From Pirellulales bacterium (GTDB taxonomy: Bacteria > Planctomycetota > Planctomycetia > Pirellulales > Lacipirellulaceae), in assembly GCA_019636345.1 (NCBI GenBank), contig JAHBXQ010000001.1, forward strand, positions 248,001-312,000: DNA of 64,000 nucleotides. Direction: 5' to 3'. The notes below the pieces were generated by a model. That model was not told the DNA's origin, did not search any database, and worked only from the letters and a program-made list of their open reading frames with translations. Shown here piece by piece: positions 1 through 9,480 of the stretch. Each line of letters opens with the position of its first letter. The first letter of the stretch is position 1. The position numbers and the translations under genes are program-made.

Positions 1-2172
1 CTCGCCGAGATCCGGCGACTCGGACTGGGGCCCGAGCAGTGCCTCGAACGGGCCCTCGCGGCAGTCGCGGTCGACGACACGCAGCGCGAAACGACGCTGC
101 GGGACGCGCTGCTGGCGCTTCCCGGGTGGGCGGGCATGCTGTGGCAGATGGAAACCAACGCCGAGTGGACCGTCCGTCCCGCGCCGCCGGGAACTCTGCT
201 CGAGTACGCGGCCATTCGCCTGCTGTTGACGAAGTTCGCCGAGAAATTTCTGGCTCGCGCCGATGCAGCCGATTCGCCTCCGGCGGAGCCCAAGCTCGCT
301 GGCCGCAGTCCGCTGCTGCAGGCGTTTCGGGTGTTTCAGATTGCACAGGTCCGGGGGTGGACGCCGGTTGATCTGCTGCGTCTGCGGCCGGCCGAGTGGC
401 GCCGATTGCTGCGCGAGGTCGAGGCGTTCTCCAGCCGAGAACGACGACGCATCTATCACCAAGCGTACGAACGCCGCCTGCGCGAGGAGGTCCTCGGGGC
501 GATTTGCGAGAACGCTCGCGCGATCGCGCGCCCGACGAGCCCTGCGGCTCTGCCGGCGTTCCAACTGGTCGCCTGCATCGACGATCGCGAGGAGTCGTTT
601 CGCCGTCACCTCGAGGAGGTCGCTCCGGAGTGCGAGACGTTCGGCTACGCCGGGTTCTTCGGCGTGGCGATGTACTATCGGGGCGTCAGCGAGGCGCACT
701 TTCGTCCGCTCTGCCCGGTCAACGTCAAGCCGCGGCATTACCTGCAGGAGAAACCCGCGCTGTCGGCTGAGGAGGCGAGCCGCCGGCAAGCGCGAGCCCG
801 GCGCACCATTGGCCGCGTGATCCATGCGGCGAACCTTGGGGCTCGGACGCTGCTGGGGGGCGCCGTGGCGAGCCTGATGGGCGCTGCGGCGACGCTGCCG
901 CTTGTGTTGCGCGTCGTGGCGCCGCGAACGGCCGGCCAGTTCCAGAAGTTGTTCGGACGGATCGTCGTCCCGGGGCGGACCCAATTGACGATCGAGCGGA
1001 CCCATCCCTTGCCGGGAAGCGGCGTCGATCAACTCGGCTATCACGTCGACGAGATGGCTGCGATTGTGGAAGGGACTTTGCGAGCAATCGGGCTCGTCGA
1101 GCGTTTCGCCCCGCTGGTGATCGTCGCGGGGCACGGCTCAAGCAGCCTCAACAATCCCCACGCCGCCGCTTATGACTGCGGCGCGTGCGGCGGCGGACGA
1201 GGGGGCCCCAACGCCCGCGCTTTCGCTCAGATGGCCAACGACCCGCGGCTCCGGGCCGCGCTTGCCGCTCGCGGGTTGAAGGTCCCCGAATCGACATGGT
1301 TTCTCGGAGCGTACCACAACACGGGGGACGACGGGATCGAGTACTACGACCTCGACGAACTGCCCGCGACTCGTCGCGCGGCGTTCCAGACGGCCCGCGA
1401 TGCAATCGAGGAGGCCCGCACCCGCAACGCTCACGAACGGTGCCGGCGATTCGAATCGGCGTCGTTGTCGCTCTCGCCGGCGGCGGCGCTGCGACACGTC
1501 GAGGGCCGGGCCGCCGATCTCTCGCAGGTGCGCATCGAATGCGGCCACGCGACCAACGCCTACTGCCTCGTCGGGCGTCGTGCGTGGAGCCGCGGACTGT
1601 TCCTCGATCGCCGCGCGTTCTTGGCCTCGTACGACCCCCGGATCGACGACGAGGACGGATCGATCCTGGCGCGGGTGCTTGCCGCTGTGATCCCGGTCTG
1701 CGGGGGGATCAATCTGGAATACTACTTCTCGCGGATCGACAACAACGGTTACGGCTGCGGAACCAAGCTGCCGCACAACATCACGTCGATGCTCGGGGTG
1801 ATGGACGGCGCGGGCAGCGATCTCCGCACCGGGTTGCCGTGGCAGATGGTCGAGATCCACGAGCCGGTTCGGATCCTGTTCGTCGTTGAGACGACTCCCG
1901 AGACGCTCGAGCGCATCATCGCCTCCAATGCGGAACTCGCGGCCCTCGTCGGGCGGGAGTGGGTGCAGTTGGCCGCGTTCGATCCGCAGTCGAGGGCGAT
2001 GCATCTGCACCGCCGCGGGCGATTCGAGCCCCACGCAGTTTCTGCCGCGACGTTGCCGGTCGTCGACTCGTCGGCGGCCTGGTATCGCGGGCAACGCGAC
2101 CACCTCGGCTTTGCTCGCGTCGCGCCGACCGGCGTTCCCGGCGACGGGGCAGGGGAGGGGGGGGCGGCATGA
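1..2172 (+). CDS. dabA: DabA-type inorganic carbon transporter subunit (DUF2309/UPF0753), 5' end outside window
   Basis: The frame is open from the first base, so the N-terminus lies upstream; 723 residues are visible, while the family usually runs about 800-1100. Known DabA proteins carry a beta-carbonic-anhydrase-like zinc site and pair with a NuoL-like membrane subunit to drive CO2/bicarbonate accumulation. The expected ligands are visible: Cys (574-576) and Asp (580-582) in VACIDDRE, His (1132-1134) in AGHGSSS, and Cys (1177-1179) in YDCGACGG, exactly 15 residues after the His as in characterised DabA. The stop codon overlaps the next start as ATGA, so the two are probably translationally coupled. 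The last residues (GAGEGGAA) are encoded by a G-rich motif that recurs elsewhere in the window. The family call is firm; the direction and substrate of transport here are inferred. Confidence 0.93.
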   Translation, partial: LAEIRRLGLGPEQCLERALAAVAVDDTQRETTLRDALLALPGWAGMLWQMETNAEWTVRPAPPGTLLEYAAIRLLLTKFAEKFLARADAADSPPAEPKLAGRSPLLQAFRVFQIAQVRGWTPVDLLRLRPAEWRRLLREVEAFSSRERRRIYHQAYERRLREEVLGAICENARAIARPTSPAALPAFQLVACIDDREESFRRHLEEVAPECETFGYAGFFGVAMYYRGVSEAHFRPLCPVNVKPRHYLQEKPALSAEEASRRQARARRTIGRVIHAANLGARTLLGGAVASLMGAAATLPLVLRVVAPRTAGQFQKLFGRIVVPGRTQLTIERTHPLPGSGVDQLGYHVDEMAAIVEGTLRAIGLVERFAPLVIVAGHGSSSLNNPHAAAYDCGACGGGRGGPNARAFAQMANDPRLRAALAARGLKVPESTWFLGAYHNTGDDGIEYYDLDELPATRRAAFQTARDAIEEARTRNAHERCRRFESASLSLSPAAALRHVEGRAADLSQVRIECGHATNAYCLVGRRAWSRGLFLDRRAFLASYDPRIDDEDGSILARVLAAVIPVCGGINLEYYFSRIDNNGYGCGTKLPHNITSMLGVMDGAGSDLRTGLPWQMVEIHEPVRILFVVETTPETLERIIASNAELAALVGREWVQLAAFDPQSRAMHLHRRGRFEPHAVSAATLPVVDSSAAWYRGQRDHLGFARVAPTGVPGDGAGEGGAA

Positions 2173-3572
2173 GCGATTCCTGGTGGATGCAGCAATTGGG
2201 GCGCGTCGTCATGCTCGCCCCGGCCGTGCAGTTGGGAGTCGTCGGCGCCGCGATGCTCGCGGGGCGCCCGCTCGGCGAGAAGCGGACCGCCCGCCTCGCC
2301 CAGGCGTCGGTGTCGGTCGGCCTGCTGGCGGCCATCGGGGTGCTAGGGTTGATGTTGCTGTCCGGCGCCCGCCATGTCGAGATCGAGTTCGGCCACTGGG
2401 TCGAGGTCTCCAAATCGCATTTCGGCGAGCCGTTTCATTTTCACCTCAAGTTCGTCTTCGACCGGCTCTCCGTTCCGCTGGTGATCCTCAGCTACGTGCT
2501 CGTGGGCGTGATCGGCGCGTTTGCAACGCGGTACCTTCACCGCGAGCGGGGCTTCGCTCGGTTCTTTCTGCTCTACAGCGTGTTCCTCGCGGGGATGGTC
2601 GTCGCGGTGATGGCCGGAACGGTCGAGACGCTGTTTCTGGGGTGGGAGTTGGTCGGCTTGTCGTCGGCGCTGTTGGTGGCGTTCTTTCACGAACGACCCG
2701 CCCCGGTCGAAAACGGCCAACGGGTCTGGGCCGTCTATCGCGTCGCCGACGCCGCCTTCCTCGTGGCGGCGGTGGCGCTTCACCATGCGACCGGCGCCGG
2801 CGACTTCGCTGCGATGACCGGATCGGAGCCGTGGCCGCACGGCCAGGCGCTGTTGAGTTCCCAAGCGGCGCTGGGAATCGGCGTCTTGTTGTTGGCCGCC
2901 GCGGCGGGGAAGAGCGCGCTGGTTCCCTTTTCCGGTTGGCTGCCCCGCGCGATGGAAGGGCCGACCCCGTCGAGCGCCGTCTTTTACGGCGCGTTGTCGG
3001 TCCACCTGGGGACGTTCCTGTTGTTGCGGTTCAGCCCCGTGTTGGAACTCTCGCTTGCGCTCCGCGTGCTGGTGATCGGCCTGGGACTGGCCACGGCGGT
3101 CTACGGGGCGGTCGTCTCGCGAGTGCAGCCCGACGTGAAGACGGCGCTCGCCTTCGCCTCGCTCACCCAAGTGGGGCTCATCACCGCTGAGATCGGTTGC
3201 GGGTTGCGTTACGTGCCGCTCGTGCACATGATCGGCCACGCCTGCTTTCGCACGCTGCAACTGCTCCGCACGCCAAGCTTGCTGCAGGACCACTCGACGC
3301 TGGAAAACGCCATCGGCAGGCGCCTGGGCGAGTTGGCCGCGCCGTCCCGCGTGCGGTTGCCCCTGGGGGCCCGGCGCCGGCTTTATCGGTGGGCGCTCGA
3401 GCGAGGCCGCCTCGACGCGATGCTCGATCGGTTCGTCGTGACGCCGTTCTTGGAGCTCTTTCGATGGTGCCACCGTCGCGAGCGGCAGTGGACGAACTGG
3501 CTCGCCGGCGGCCCGCCCCGTTGCGAGGCCGATCCGTGCGATGCCGAGGACCTGGAGTCCGACGCCGCATGA
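2169..3572 (+). CDS. dabB: NuoL-like proton-channel subunit, DabB-type
   Basis: A 467-residue, very hydrophobic protein of the proton-antiporter membrane-subunit family (NuoL/MrpA/DabB). The conserved core GKSALVPFSGWLPRAMEGPT, followed by SSAVFYGALSVHLG, matches the central helices of NuoL, including the buried Lys. I chose the ATG at 2169 because it overlaps the dabA stop (ATGA) and begins a hydrophobic N-terminus; the open frame extends further upstream only as a shadow of dabA. In characterised DAB systems this subunit supplies the membrane channel that couples ion flow to DabA. In many of those loci it lies upstream of dabA, whereas here it lies downstream. The C-terminal ~90 residues are rich in Arg and hydrophilic, and shorter than in complex I NuoL. 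Pairing with DabA is inferred from position. Confidence 0.88.
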   Translation: MSDSWWMQQLGRVVMLAPAVQLGVVGAAMLAGRPLGEKRTARLAQASVSVGLLAAIGVLGLMLLSGARHVEIEFGHWVEVSKSHFGEPFHFHLKFVFDRLSVPLVILSYVLVGVIGAFATRYLHRERGFARFFLLYSVFLAGMVVAVMAGTVETLFLGWELVGLSSALLVAFFHERPAPVENGQRVWAVYRVADAAFLVAAVALHHATGAGDFAAMTGSEPWPHGQALLSSQAALGIGVLLLAAAAGKSALVPFSGWLPRAMEGPTPSSAVFYGALSVHLGTFLLLRFSPVLELSLALRVLVIGLGLATAVYGAVVSRVQPDVKTALAFASLTQVGLITAEIGCGLRYVPLVHMIGHACFRTLQLLRTPSLLQDHSTLENAIGRRLGELAAPSRVRLPLGARRRLYRWALERGRLDAMLDRFVVTPFLELFRWCHRRERQWTNWLAGGPPRCEADPCDAEDLESDAA

Positions 3573-5026
3573 ACGAGCTCCATTTCTCCTGGATTGAAGC
3601 CGCGGTGCTGGCGCCGCTCGTCGGGGCCGCCCTGATCCCGCTGCGCAGCGATCCCGACCGGGCCCGGCGGTGCAGCCTCGTCGCGTCGGCGATTGCGCTG
3701 GCTTGCACGGTCGGGGCGTGGATCGATTTGGCCGTCCTCGACGCCTTCGAGGCTCACGATCGGTGGGATCTTGCCGAGCGGCTGTTTCATCGCGACCTGT
3801 TGGTGGTCGACGAATTGAGCGCCCCGTTGTTGCCGCTTGTCGCGCTGCAGTTCCTGGTGACGTTCCTCGCGACGCTGCGGACCAAGGCGTCGCGGTTTTC
3901 GTTCACCATGGCCCTGGCCACCGAGTCGATCACGCTCGCCACGTTGGCGTGCAAGGAACCGTGGCTGCTCGTCGCACTGCTGGCGGCGGCCCCCGTGTTT
4001 CCCGCCGTCGAACTCGTGCGCCGGGGCGAGTCGCCGCGAGTCTTCGTACTGCACATGGCCTTGTTCGCGATCTTGCTGGTCGGCGGACAGGCGATCGTCG
4101 CGGGGGCGGCGCCGGGGAGCGATGCGGCGATTTGCGGGCTGGCGATGCTCGGCGTCGCAGCCCTGGTTCGCAGCGGCGCCGCGCCGTTGCACTGTTGGCA
4201 CGCCGACCTGTTCGAACGGGCGAGCCTGGGCGCCGCGATCTTGTTCGTCACTCCGATGACCGGCGCCTACGCGGCGCTGCGGTTGGTGTTGCCGACCGCA
4301 CCGGCCTGGGTGCTGCACCTGATCGCCTTGGCCTCGCTGGCGACCGCCGTCTACGCTGCCGGGATGGCCCTCGTGCAACGCGACGCCCGGCGGTTCTTCA
4401 GTTTTCTGCTGCTGAGCAACTCTTCGCTGGTGCTCGTGGGGTTGGAACTGGTCACTCCGTTGGGGCTCGTCGGGGCGCTGTGCGTGTGGTTGTCGGTCAG
4501 TCTGGCTCTCACGGGGTTCGGTTTGGCGCTCCGGTCGATCGAGAGCCGTTGCGGGCGGATCGATCTGGCCCGCTACCATGGCATGTTCCGTGCGACGCCG
4601 ACCTTGGCGGGGTTCTTTCTGCTCACCGGGCTGGCGAGCATCGGGTTCCCCGGCACGCTTGGGTTCGTCGCCGCCGAGTTGTTGATCGAGGGAGCCATCG
4701 ATGCCGCGCCGTTGGTGGGGGTGATCGTGTTGTTCGCCTCGGCCCTCAACGGACTGGCGGTGATGCACGCGTACTTCCGCATCTTCACCGGGTGCGAGCA
4801 CGCCGGCACGATCGACCTGCGAATCCGCCCGGCGGAGCGCGTGGCCGTGTTGGCGCTGTCGCTGCTGATTCTGGGAGGCGGGCTCTACCCGCAGCCGGGC
4901 GTTTCCTCGCGCCGGCATGCGGCCGCAGCGTTGCTCGACCAGCGAAACGAACATCTCAAACAGAATGTCACAGACGCCGCGAGTCGTCCGGCGGCCAAAT
5001 CCGCCGCCGGCGAGTCGCAACGCTGA
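3569..5026 (+). CDS. Second NuoL/NuoM-like membrane subunit
   Basis: A 485-residue protein with many predicted membrane helices. It resembles the NuoM/NuoN/MrpD type of antiporter-like subunit: RSGAAPLHCWHADLFERAS sits where NuoL/M proteins carry the K-x-P-x-H-x-W-L core, and a late stretch FLLTGLASIGFPGTLGF resembles the conserved C-terminal helices. The ATG at 3569 again overlaps the previous stop as ATGA, so this is the third member of one coupled operon. A dabA locus with two antiporter-like subunits is less usual than the two-gene DabAB pair; a second channel could raise the number of protons moved per cycle, but that is inference. The hydrophilic tail (about residues 455-485) is Ala/Arg-rich. 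It is not part of a complex I operon, as no other nuo genes are nearby. Confidence 0.85.
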   Translation: MNELHFSWIEAAVLAPLVGAALIPLRSDPDRARRCSLVASAIALACTVGAWIDLAVLDAFEAHDRWDLAERLFHRDLLVVDELSAPLLPLVALQFLVTFLATLRTKASRFSFTMALATESITLATLACKEPWLLVALLAAAPVFPAVELVRRGESPRVFVLHMALFAILLVGGQAIVAGAAPGSDAAICGLAMLGVAALVRSGAAPLHCWHADLFERASLGAAILFVTPMTGAYAALRLVLPTAPAWVLHLIALASLATAVYAAGMALVQRDARRFFSFLLLSNSSLVLVGLELVTPLGLVGALCVWLSVSLALTGFGLALRSIESRCGRIDLARYHGMFRATPTLAGFFLLTGLASIGFPGTLGFVAAELLIEGAIDAAPLVGVIVLFASALNGLAVMHAYFRIFTGCEHAGTIDLRIRPAERVAVLALSLLILGGGLYPQPGVSSRRHAAAALLDQRNEHLKQNVTDAASRPAAKSAAGESQR

Positions 5027-5047
5027 CCACGCTGGGAAAGCAAATAC

Positions 5048-7060
5048 ATGAACGCCTCTGCAAAGCTCTCCGCGGTCCCCCTGGGGGACGTTCCCGTCGG
5101 CAATGCCGCGGGGTTCTCGAAGCATTTCCAGCATGACCTGCTCTCGGGATTCCTGGTTTTCCTGATCGCGCTGCCGTTGTGTCTGGGCATCTCGCTGGCG
5201 TCGGGGTATCCGCCGCTGGCGGGGGTGTTCACGGCGATCATCGGGGCGATCGTCACGACGTTCATCAGCAACTCGGAACTGACGATCAAGGGCCCCGCCG
5301 CCGGGTTGATCGTGATCGTCGCCGGGTGCGTGGCCGACTTCGGCGGCGACGGCATGGTCGGAGGCTTCTCCGCCGCCGATGGCGCCGCATATCGCGCCGC
5401 ACTCGCCGTCGGCGTCGCCGCAGCCGTGCTGCAAATCTGCTTCGGGTTGTTTCGCGCCGGGATCCTCGGCGAGTTCTTCCCGACCGCCGCGGTCCACGGC
5501 ATGCTCGCCGCAATTGGCGTGATCATCATGATCAAGCAACTGCCGGTTGCGCTTGGAGTGTCGGCCAAGGGAGAGCCGCTGGAGATGCTCCGCGAGATGC
5601 CGCAGTACGTCCACGAGGCGAACCCGGCGATCGCCGCGATCGGGCTCGTGAGCATCGCGATCATGTTCGCTTGGCCGGCGATCAAGCGGCGCTTCCGCAT
5701 CCTCGGCCTCGTCCCGGCGCCGGTGATCGTGCTTGCGGCGGCGGTGGCCATGGGGTCGGCGTTCGATCTGCTTCACCCCCACTCCTACACCCTGCAGAAC
5801 CACAAATACAAGCTGGGCGAGCAATACCTCGTGGCGATGCCCGACAAGCCGCTGGGGATGTTTCGCGAACTGACCCTGCCCGACATGGGGGCGCTCGCCC
5901 AGCCGAAGGCGTGGAAGTGGATCTTCATGTTTTTCGCCATCGGCAGCCTCGAATCGCTGTTGAGCGCCAAGGCGGTCGACGTGCTCGATCCGTGGAAACG
6001 CCGCACGAATCTCAATCGCGACATGCTGGCCGTGGGAGCGGCTAACCTGGCGGCCTCCTGCGTCGGGGGCTTGCCGATGATCTCGGAGATCGTCCGCAGC
6101 AAAGCCAACGTCGACAATGGCGCCCGGACTCGCTTCGCCAACATGTGGCACGGCTTGTTCCTGCTCTTGTGCGTCGCGTTGATCCCGACGCTGCTCCACA
6201 GGATTCCGTTGGCGGCCCTCGCGGGGATGCTTGTTTACACCGGCTTTCGCCTGGCCCACCCGCACGAGTTTCTCAACATCTACCGCATCGGCAAGGAGCA
6301 GCTCGCGATCTTCGTCACGACGTTGCTCATGGTCCTGGCGACCGACCTGTTGATCGGCGTGGCCGCGGGGATCGTCCTGAAAATGCTCATTCACCGCGTC
6401 AACGGCGTCCCGCTGCGGGCGTTGTTCAAGCCGTATCTCGAAATCGAGGAGGTCGACGAGCAGACGAGCCGGATCGTCGCCCGCGGCTCGGCGGTGTTCA
6501 GCAATTGGATTCCCTTTCGGCGGCAGATCGAAGACGTCGGTCTTGTCCAGCGGCGCAATCTCGTCATCGATCTGGCTGACGCCCGCCTCGTCGACCACAG
6601 CGTCATGGAGAAGCTCGAACAGGTGCAGACCGAGTTCGAGCAGGAAGGGCTCCGCCTGACGATCACCGGGCTCGACGCCCACCGCCAGATGTCGCGGCAT
6701 GCGCTGGCCGCACGGAAGCAGGGCCTGCCGACCATGCGCCGGATCACGTTGTACGTCGCGGCGTCGGCCGAGGGGCGGATCGCCGAGCATGTTCGCCGCG
6801 CGGGAGCGGTTGGGTTCGCCAGCGCCGATTGTCGCCGCCTCGAGGGCCTTGCTCAGGGCGCCGGCGAGGACGGCGCGAGCGTGCGGATCGAAATCGTGGT
6901 TCCGTTGGAATCGTCCGGCGAACTGCTCGCAGCGGTGCGACGCGAGTCCCTGCTGGTCGGCGGCGGAGTTCTGTGCGTCGAAACCGTCGAGGCTGCGGGG
7001 GACCTCCTCGGCCGCCTTGCCGACGCCGGCGCGCCGGTTGAACACGCGGTCGCTCATTGA
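5048..7060 (+). CDS. SulP-family anion (probably bicarbonate) transporter with STAS and PII/SbtB-like domains
   Basis: 670 residues starting 21 bases after the previous stop. Residues 1-440 form a SulP/SLC26 permease: the N-terminal [18 protein letters not shown] and [19 protein letters not shown] are signatures of the family that includes cyanobacterial BicA. A STAS domain follows (about 455-560; [20 protein letters not shown]). The last ~100 residues (about 563-660) are extra. They begin [19 protein letters not shown] and contain [18 protein letters not shown] and [12 protein letters not shown], the strand/helix order and hydrophobic pattern of SbtB-type PII-like proteins. SbtB regulates bicarbonate uptake in cyanobacteria, so a built-in regulator is plausible. 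The SulP and STAS parts are certain; the PII assignment is mine, by eye. Position beside dabA favours bicarbonate over sulfate. Confidence 0.88.
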   Translation: MNASAKLSAVPLGDVPVGNAAGFSKHFQHDLLSGFLVFLIALPLCLGISLASGYPPLAGVFTAIIGAIVTTFISNSELTIKGPAAGLIVIVAGCVADFGGDGMVGGFSAADGAAYRAALAVGVAAAVLQICFGLFRAGILGEFFPTAAVHGMLAAIGVIIMIKQLPVALGVSAKGEPLEMLREMPQYVHEANPAIAAIGLVSIAIMFAWPAIKRRFRILGLVPAPVIVLAAAVAMGSAFDLLHPHSYTLQNHKYKLGEQYLVAMPDKPLGMFRELTLPDMGALAQPKAWKWIFMFFAIGSLESLLSAKAVDVLDPWKRRTNLNRDMLAVGAANLAASCVGGLPMISEIVRSKANVDNGARTRFANMWHGLFLLLCVALIPTLLHRIPLAALAGMLVYTGFRLAHPHEFLNIYRIGKEQLAIFVTTLLMVLATDLLIGVAAGIVLKMLIHRVNGVPLRALFKPYLEIEEVDEQTSRIVARGSAVFSNWIPFRRQIEDVGLVQRRNLVIDLADARLVDHSVMEKLEQVQTEFEQEGLRLTITGLDAHRQMSRHALAARKQGLPTMRRITLYVAASAEGRIAEHVRRAGAVGFASADCRRLEGLAQGAGEDGASVRIEIVVPLESSGELLAAVRRESLLVGGGVLCVETVEAAGDLLGRLADAGAPVEHAVAH

Positions 7061-7063
7061 GCG

Positions 7064-7087
7064 CCGGTCGCGCGCGGCCGCGACCGG
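7064..7087. terminator. GC-rich hairpin between convergent SulP and pdxA genes
   Basis: CCGGTCGCG (7064-7072) and CGCGACCGG (7079-7087) form a perfect 9-bp stem with a 6-base loop. It sits exactly in the 28-base gap between two convergent genes. There is no T-run, so if it ends transcription it may need Rho or act only as an RNA-stability hairpin. Confidence 0.5.
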
Positions 7088-7088
7088 G

Positions 7089-8183
7089 CTAGGCCTCCTG
7101 GCCAGCCGTCCTGCGGCGCTGCGCCAGCCTGGCTGCGGTCGTGATCGCGGCGACCATGCCGGACGACTCCGCGGTTCCCTGCCAGGCGCGGTCGAACGCC
7201 GTGCCGTGGGCGACGCTCGTGCGGACGATGGGGAGCCCCAGGGTCACGTTGACCGCCCGGTGCATCCCCAGGAGTTTGAGCGCGATATGCCCCTGGTCGT
7301 GGTACATCGCCACGACCGCGTCGAATTCGCCGGCCCGGGCCCGGACCATCAGCGTGTCGGCAGGCAACGGTCCCGTGGCGTCGATCCCGGCGAATCGCGC
7401 CGCCTCGACGGCCGGAGCGATGAGGGTTCGTTCTTCCTCGCCGAACAACCCTTCTTCGCCGGCGTGGGGGTTGAGGGCGCAAACCCCGATCCGCGGTTCT
7501 GTGAGCCCGAACCCGTCGCTCATCGCCCGGTGAGCGAGTCGGCACTTCGCCAGGATTTCGGCCGTCGACAGCCGATCGATCGCGTCGCGCAGTGCGCAGT
7601 GGAGCGTCGTGTGGACCACTCCCAGCCCGCACCGCGAACCGGGCAACTCCTCCGGCGGCAGGTAGAGCATCATTGCGAAGTCGTCCACGCCGCACAGCTC
7701 GGCCAGCAGCTCGGTGTGCCCCGGATAGTCGTGCCCCGCAGCATGGAGCGCCGCCTTGCTCAAGGGGCCGGTGACGATCCCTGCGAACTCGCCGGCCAGC
7801 GCGCCGCGGGTCGCCCGGCAAACCGCCTCGTACGCGGCGTGACCGGTGCGAGAATCGACTTGGGCCCGAGGGGCGGCCAGCGACTCGTCGTCGCCGACCG
7901 GCAGGCAGGCGATGTGGAGCCGGTCCCCCGTTTCTTCGCCGAGCATGCGGATCGCCGTCACCGAGTCGACCGTGCGAACATGGGCCGTAACGCCCAGAAG
8001 ATCGGCTGCCTGGGCGAGATGCTCGGGGCGTCCGACCGCCACGGGCCGGCAACAGGCGTGGACCCGCGGGTCCCCCCAGGCGCGTACGACGACCTCGGGG
8101 CCCACCCCCGCGGGATCGCCGAGCGTCAGGGCCAGAATCGGTTTCTCAGCCGGGTCGGTCGTCATCGGATCGCCGTCTCGCAT
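7089..8183 (-). CDS. pdxA: 4-hydroxythreonine-4-phosphate dehydrogenase (PdxA)
   Basis: PdxA oxidises and decarboxylates 4-phosphohydroxy-L-threonine in the DXP-dependent pathway to pyridoxal 5'-phosphate, in the cytoplasm. The N-terminal ALTLGDPAGVGPEVV is the family signature. The metal-binding histidines are present in YPGHTELLAEL, VVHTTLH and AMYHDQGHIALKLLG. The product is 364 residues from 8183; a second ATG at 8165 (MTTDPAEK) gives 358 and is equally likely, since neither has a strong ribosome-binding site. The C-terminus (about 345-364) is a short Arg/Gln tail. The gene converges with the SulP gene and stands alone, with no other pdx genes visible. Confidence 0.95.
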   Translation of the reverse strand: MRDGDPMTTDPAEKPILALTLGDPAGVGPEVVVRAWGDPRVHACCRPVAVGRPEHLAQAADLLGVTAHVRTVDSVTAIRMLGEETGDRLHIACLPVGDDESLAAPRAQVDSRTGHAAYEAVCRATRGALAGEFAGIVTGPLSKAALHAAGHDYPGHTELLAELCGVDDFAMMLYLPPEELPGSRCGLGVVHTTLHCALRDAIDRLSTAEILAKCRLAHRAMSDGFGLTEPRIGVCALNPHAGEEGLFGEEERTLIAPAVEAARFAGIDATGPLPADTLMVRARAGEFDAVVAMYHDQGHIALKLLGMHRAVNVTLGLPIVRTSVAHGTAFDRAWQGTAESSGMVAAITTAARLAQRRRTAGQEA

Positions 8184-8207
8184 GCGGGGCAGGGGAGGGG
8201 GGGCGGA
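8184..8207. repeat. G-rich dispersed motif, copy just upstream of pdxA
   Basis: GCGGGGCAGGGGAG followed by a run of G. Other copies of the core CGGGGCAGGGGAG (or its complement) lie at 2145-2157, inside the end of dabA, and at 18299-18312, inside truA. A longer variant sits inside two coding genes at 24532-24554 and 33667-33689. A 13-14-base match this often in 64 kb is unlikely to be chance, so this looks like a short dispersed repeat. Function unknown. Confidence 0.45.
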
Positions 8208-8373
8208 CGTGCGGAAACGCCCCGGGGGAGTCCTGTTCTGGGCGAATTCTCGAGGACGTCACGCGGCGAGCAACGCCCTGCGGACGGCTCCGGTTCCCGT
8301 TACAATGAACCGCTTTCCGCCGGTCGGTCAGCATACTCTCCCGCCGGCCCGTCGTCTCGCTGGACGCGATATC

Positions 8374-8952
8374 ATGTCTCGCATCTTCCCCACGCTCGCC
8401 TCGTTGTCGCTCATGCTCTACGCGGGGGCGATGCTGTTGGGGTTGTCGATCGGCGACCTCTACGACAAGCCGACGCAAGAGATGGTCAATCACAAGGGGA
8501 CCCACCTGCTGGCTGGCGCTGCGGCGGCGCTCGCGGTGGTGTTCGTCGAGAGCATCGTGGTGACCTACTTCGTCGGCACGAGCCGGTGGTGCAAGGAGGT
8601 GACCGAGACCTACGCGCTTCCCGTGGACGATCTCGTCGAGAGTACCCGTCTCAAACGCCGGACGTTTCCGCTGGCGGTCGTCGGCATGCTCTCGGTCGTC
8701 GGGGTCGTGGCCCTGGGCGCCGCGTCGGACCCGGGGACGGGGCGAGCAGGGACCCAGTCGATGGCCTCGATTCACTTGGCCGGCGCATTGGCTGGGATTG
8801 GTCTCGTAGGCTGGACCTACTATCGGGCTTGGCTGAATATCGTCGACAATCAAGCGGTTATCGCGCGAATGGTGAACCGGGTGCGTGAAATTCGGATCGC
8901 CAAAGGGCTGTCGGTCGACGAGGCCCCGACGGCCGAGCCGGCTCGCCAATGA
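8374..8952 (+). CDS. Predicted inner-membrane protein, four helices
   Basis: 192 residues; I do not recognise the family. Four hydrophobic segments are visible at about residues 8-27, 46-70, 100-121 and 137-160, separated by short hydrophilic loops. The second loop contains VTETYALPVDDLVESTRLKR, a charged stretch that probably faces one side of the membrane. The last ~30 residues are hydrophilic. The ATG at 8374 is chosen because the residues before it in the open frame have no hydrophobic or conserved character. It is divergent from pdxA across 190 bases. Function unknown; the sequence reads as a genuine gene with strong GC third-position bias. Confidence 0.75.
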   Translation: MSRIFPTLASLSLMLYAGAMLLGLSIGDLYDKPTQEMVNHKGTHLLAGAAAALAVVFVESIVVTYFVGTSRWCKEVTETYALPVDDLVESTRLKRRTFPLAVVGMLSVVGVVALGAASDPGTGRAGTQSMASIHLAGALAGIGLVGWTYYRAWLNIVDNQAVIARMVNRVREIRIAKGLSVDEAPTAEPARQ

Positions 8953-9173
8953 GGGCGGGAAAAGGGCTCGCAGCGACCGCTCTTGCCGGAGCGGCCGTCC
9001 CGCGGCGGTAGGTTTTCGCCGGCGTTTCCCCGGAAATCCGCCTAATTAGCCCAGTCCGCCCGCATGACAGCCGATGATGAGCAACTATACTGAGGGTTTC
9101 GGCCCCCCTGGGACCCCCGGGGCTTCGCCCCCCGTTCCCTATGCCAGCCGTTCGCTACGCCGCCAGGTCGCCC

Positions 9174-9356
9174 ATGTCCAAGGCCCTCACGATCGCAGGA
9201 TTGGTCGTCGCGGGCCTCGTGGCGCTGGTATTCACGCTGGATTTGCTGATCAGCATCCCGTTTCAGGGCGCCAGTACGCTGATGGACGTCGGCGCCATCA
9301 TCGGCGCCGCGATGCTCGGCTATGCCAGCTTCGAGGCCTTCCGCGAGGTCAAGTAA
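9174..9356 (+). CDS. Small two-helix membrane protein
   Basis: A 60-residue protein starting MSKALTIAGLVVAGLV, with two hydrophobic helices (about residues 4-26 and 33-50) and a charged end, FEAFREVK. An ATG at 9141 would add 11 residues, but these are Arg-rich and unlike a membrane N-terminus, so the 9174 start is preferred. No catalytic motif. Small proteins of this shape are common in planctomycete genomes but have no assigned role that I know. It stands alone, downstream of the four-helix membrane protein by about 220 bases. Confidence 0.55.
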   Translation: MSKALTIAGLVVAGLVALVFTLDLLISIPFQGASTLMDVGAIIGAAMLGYASFEAFREVK

Positions 9357-9480
9357 CCTCGCACCTGCGCCTCGCGCCTCACTCCGTCAGGCTGGTCGCC
9401 CGAAACCTATGGCGGCGGCCGCCTGCTGCTGGCATGCCGTCTTTCGCCGTCGGGTGGGATGAATAGGTTGTTTGCGTTGT

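Noticed and set aside
3383-7057. A 1224-codon open frame on the minus strand opposite the carbon-uptake operon
   Set aside because: It is an antisense shadow caused by high GC; composition is Arg/Gln/Asp/His-rich and it lies opposite four well-supported genes.
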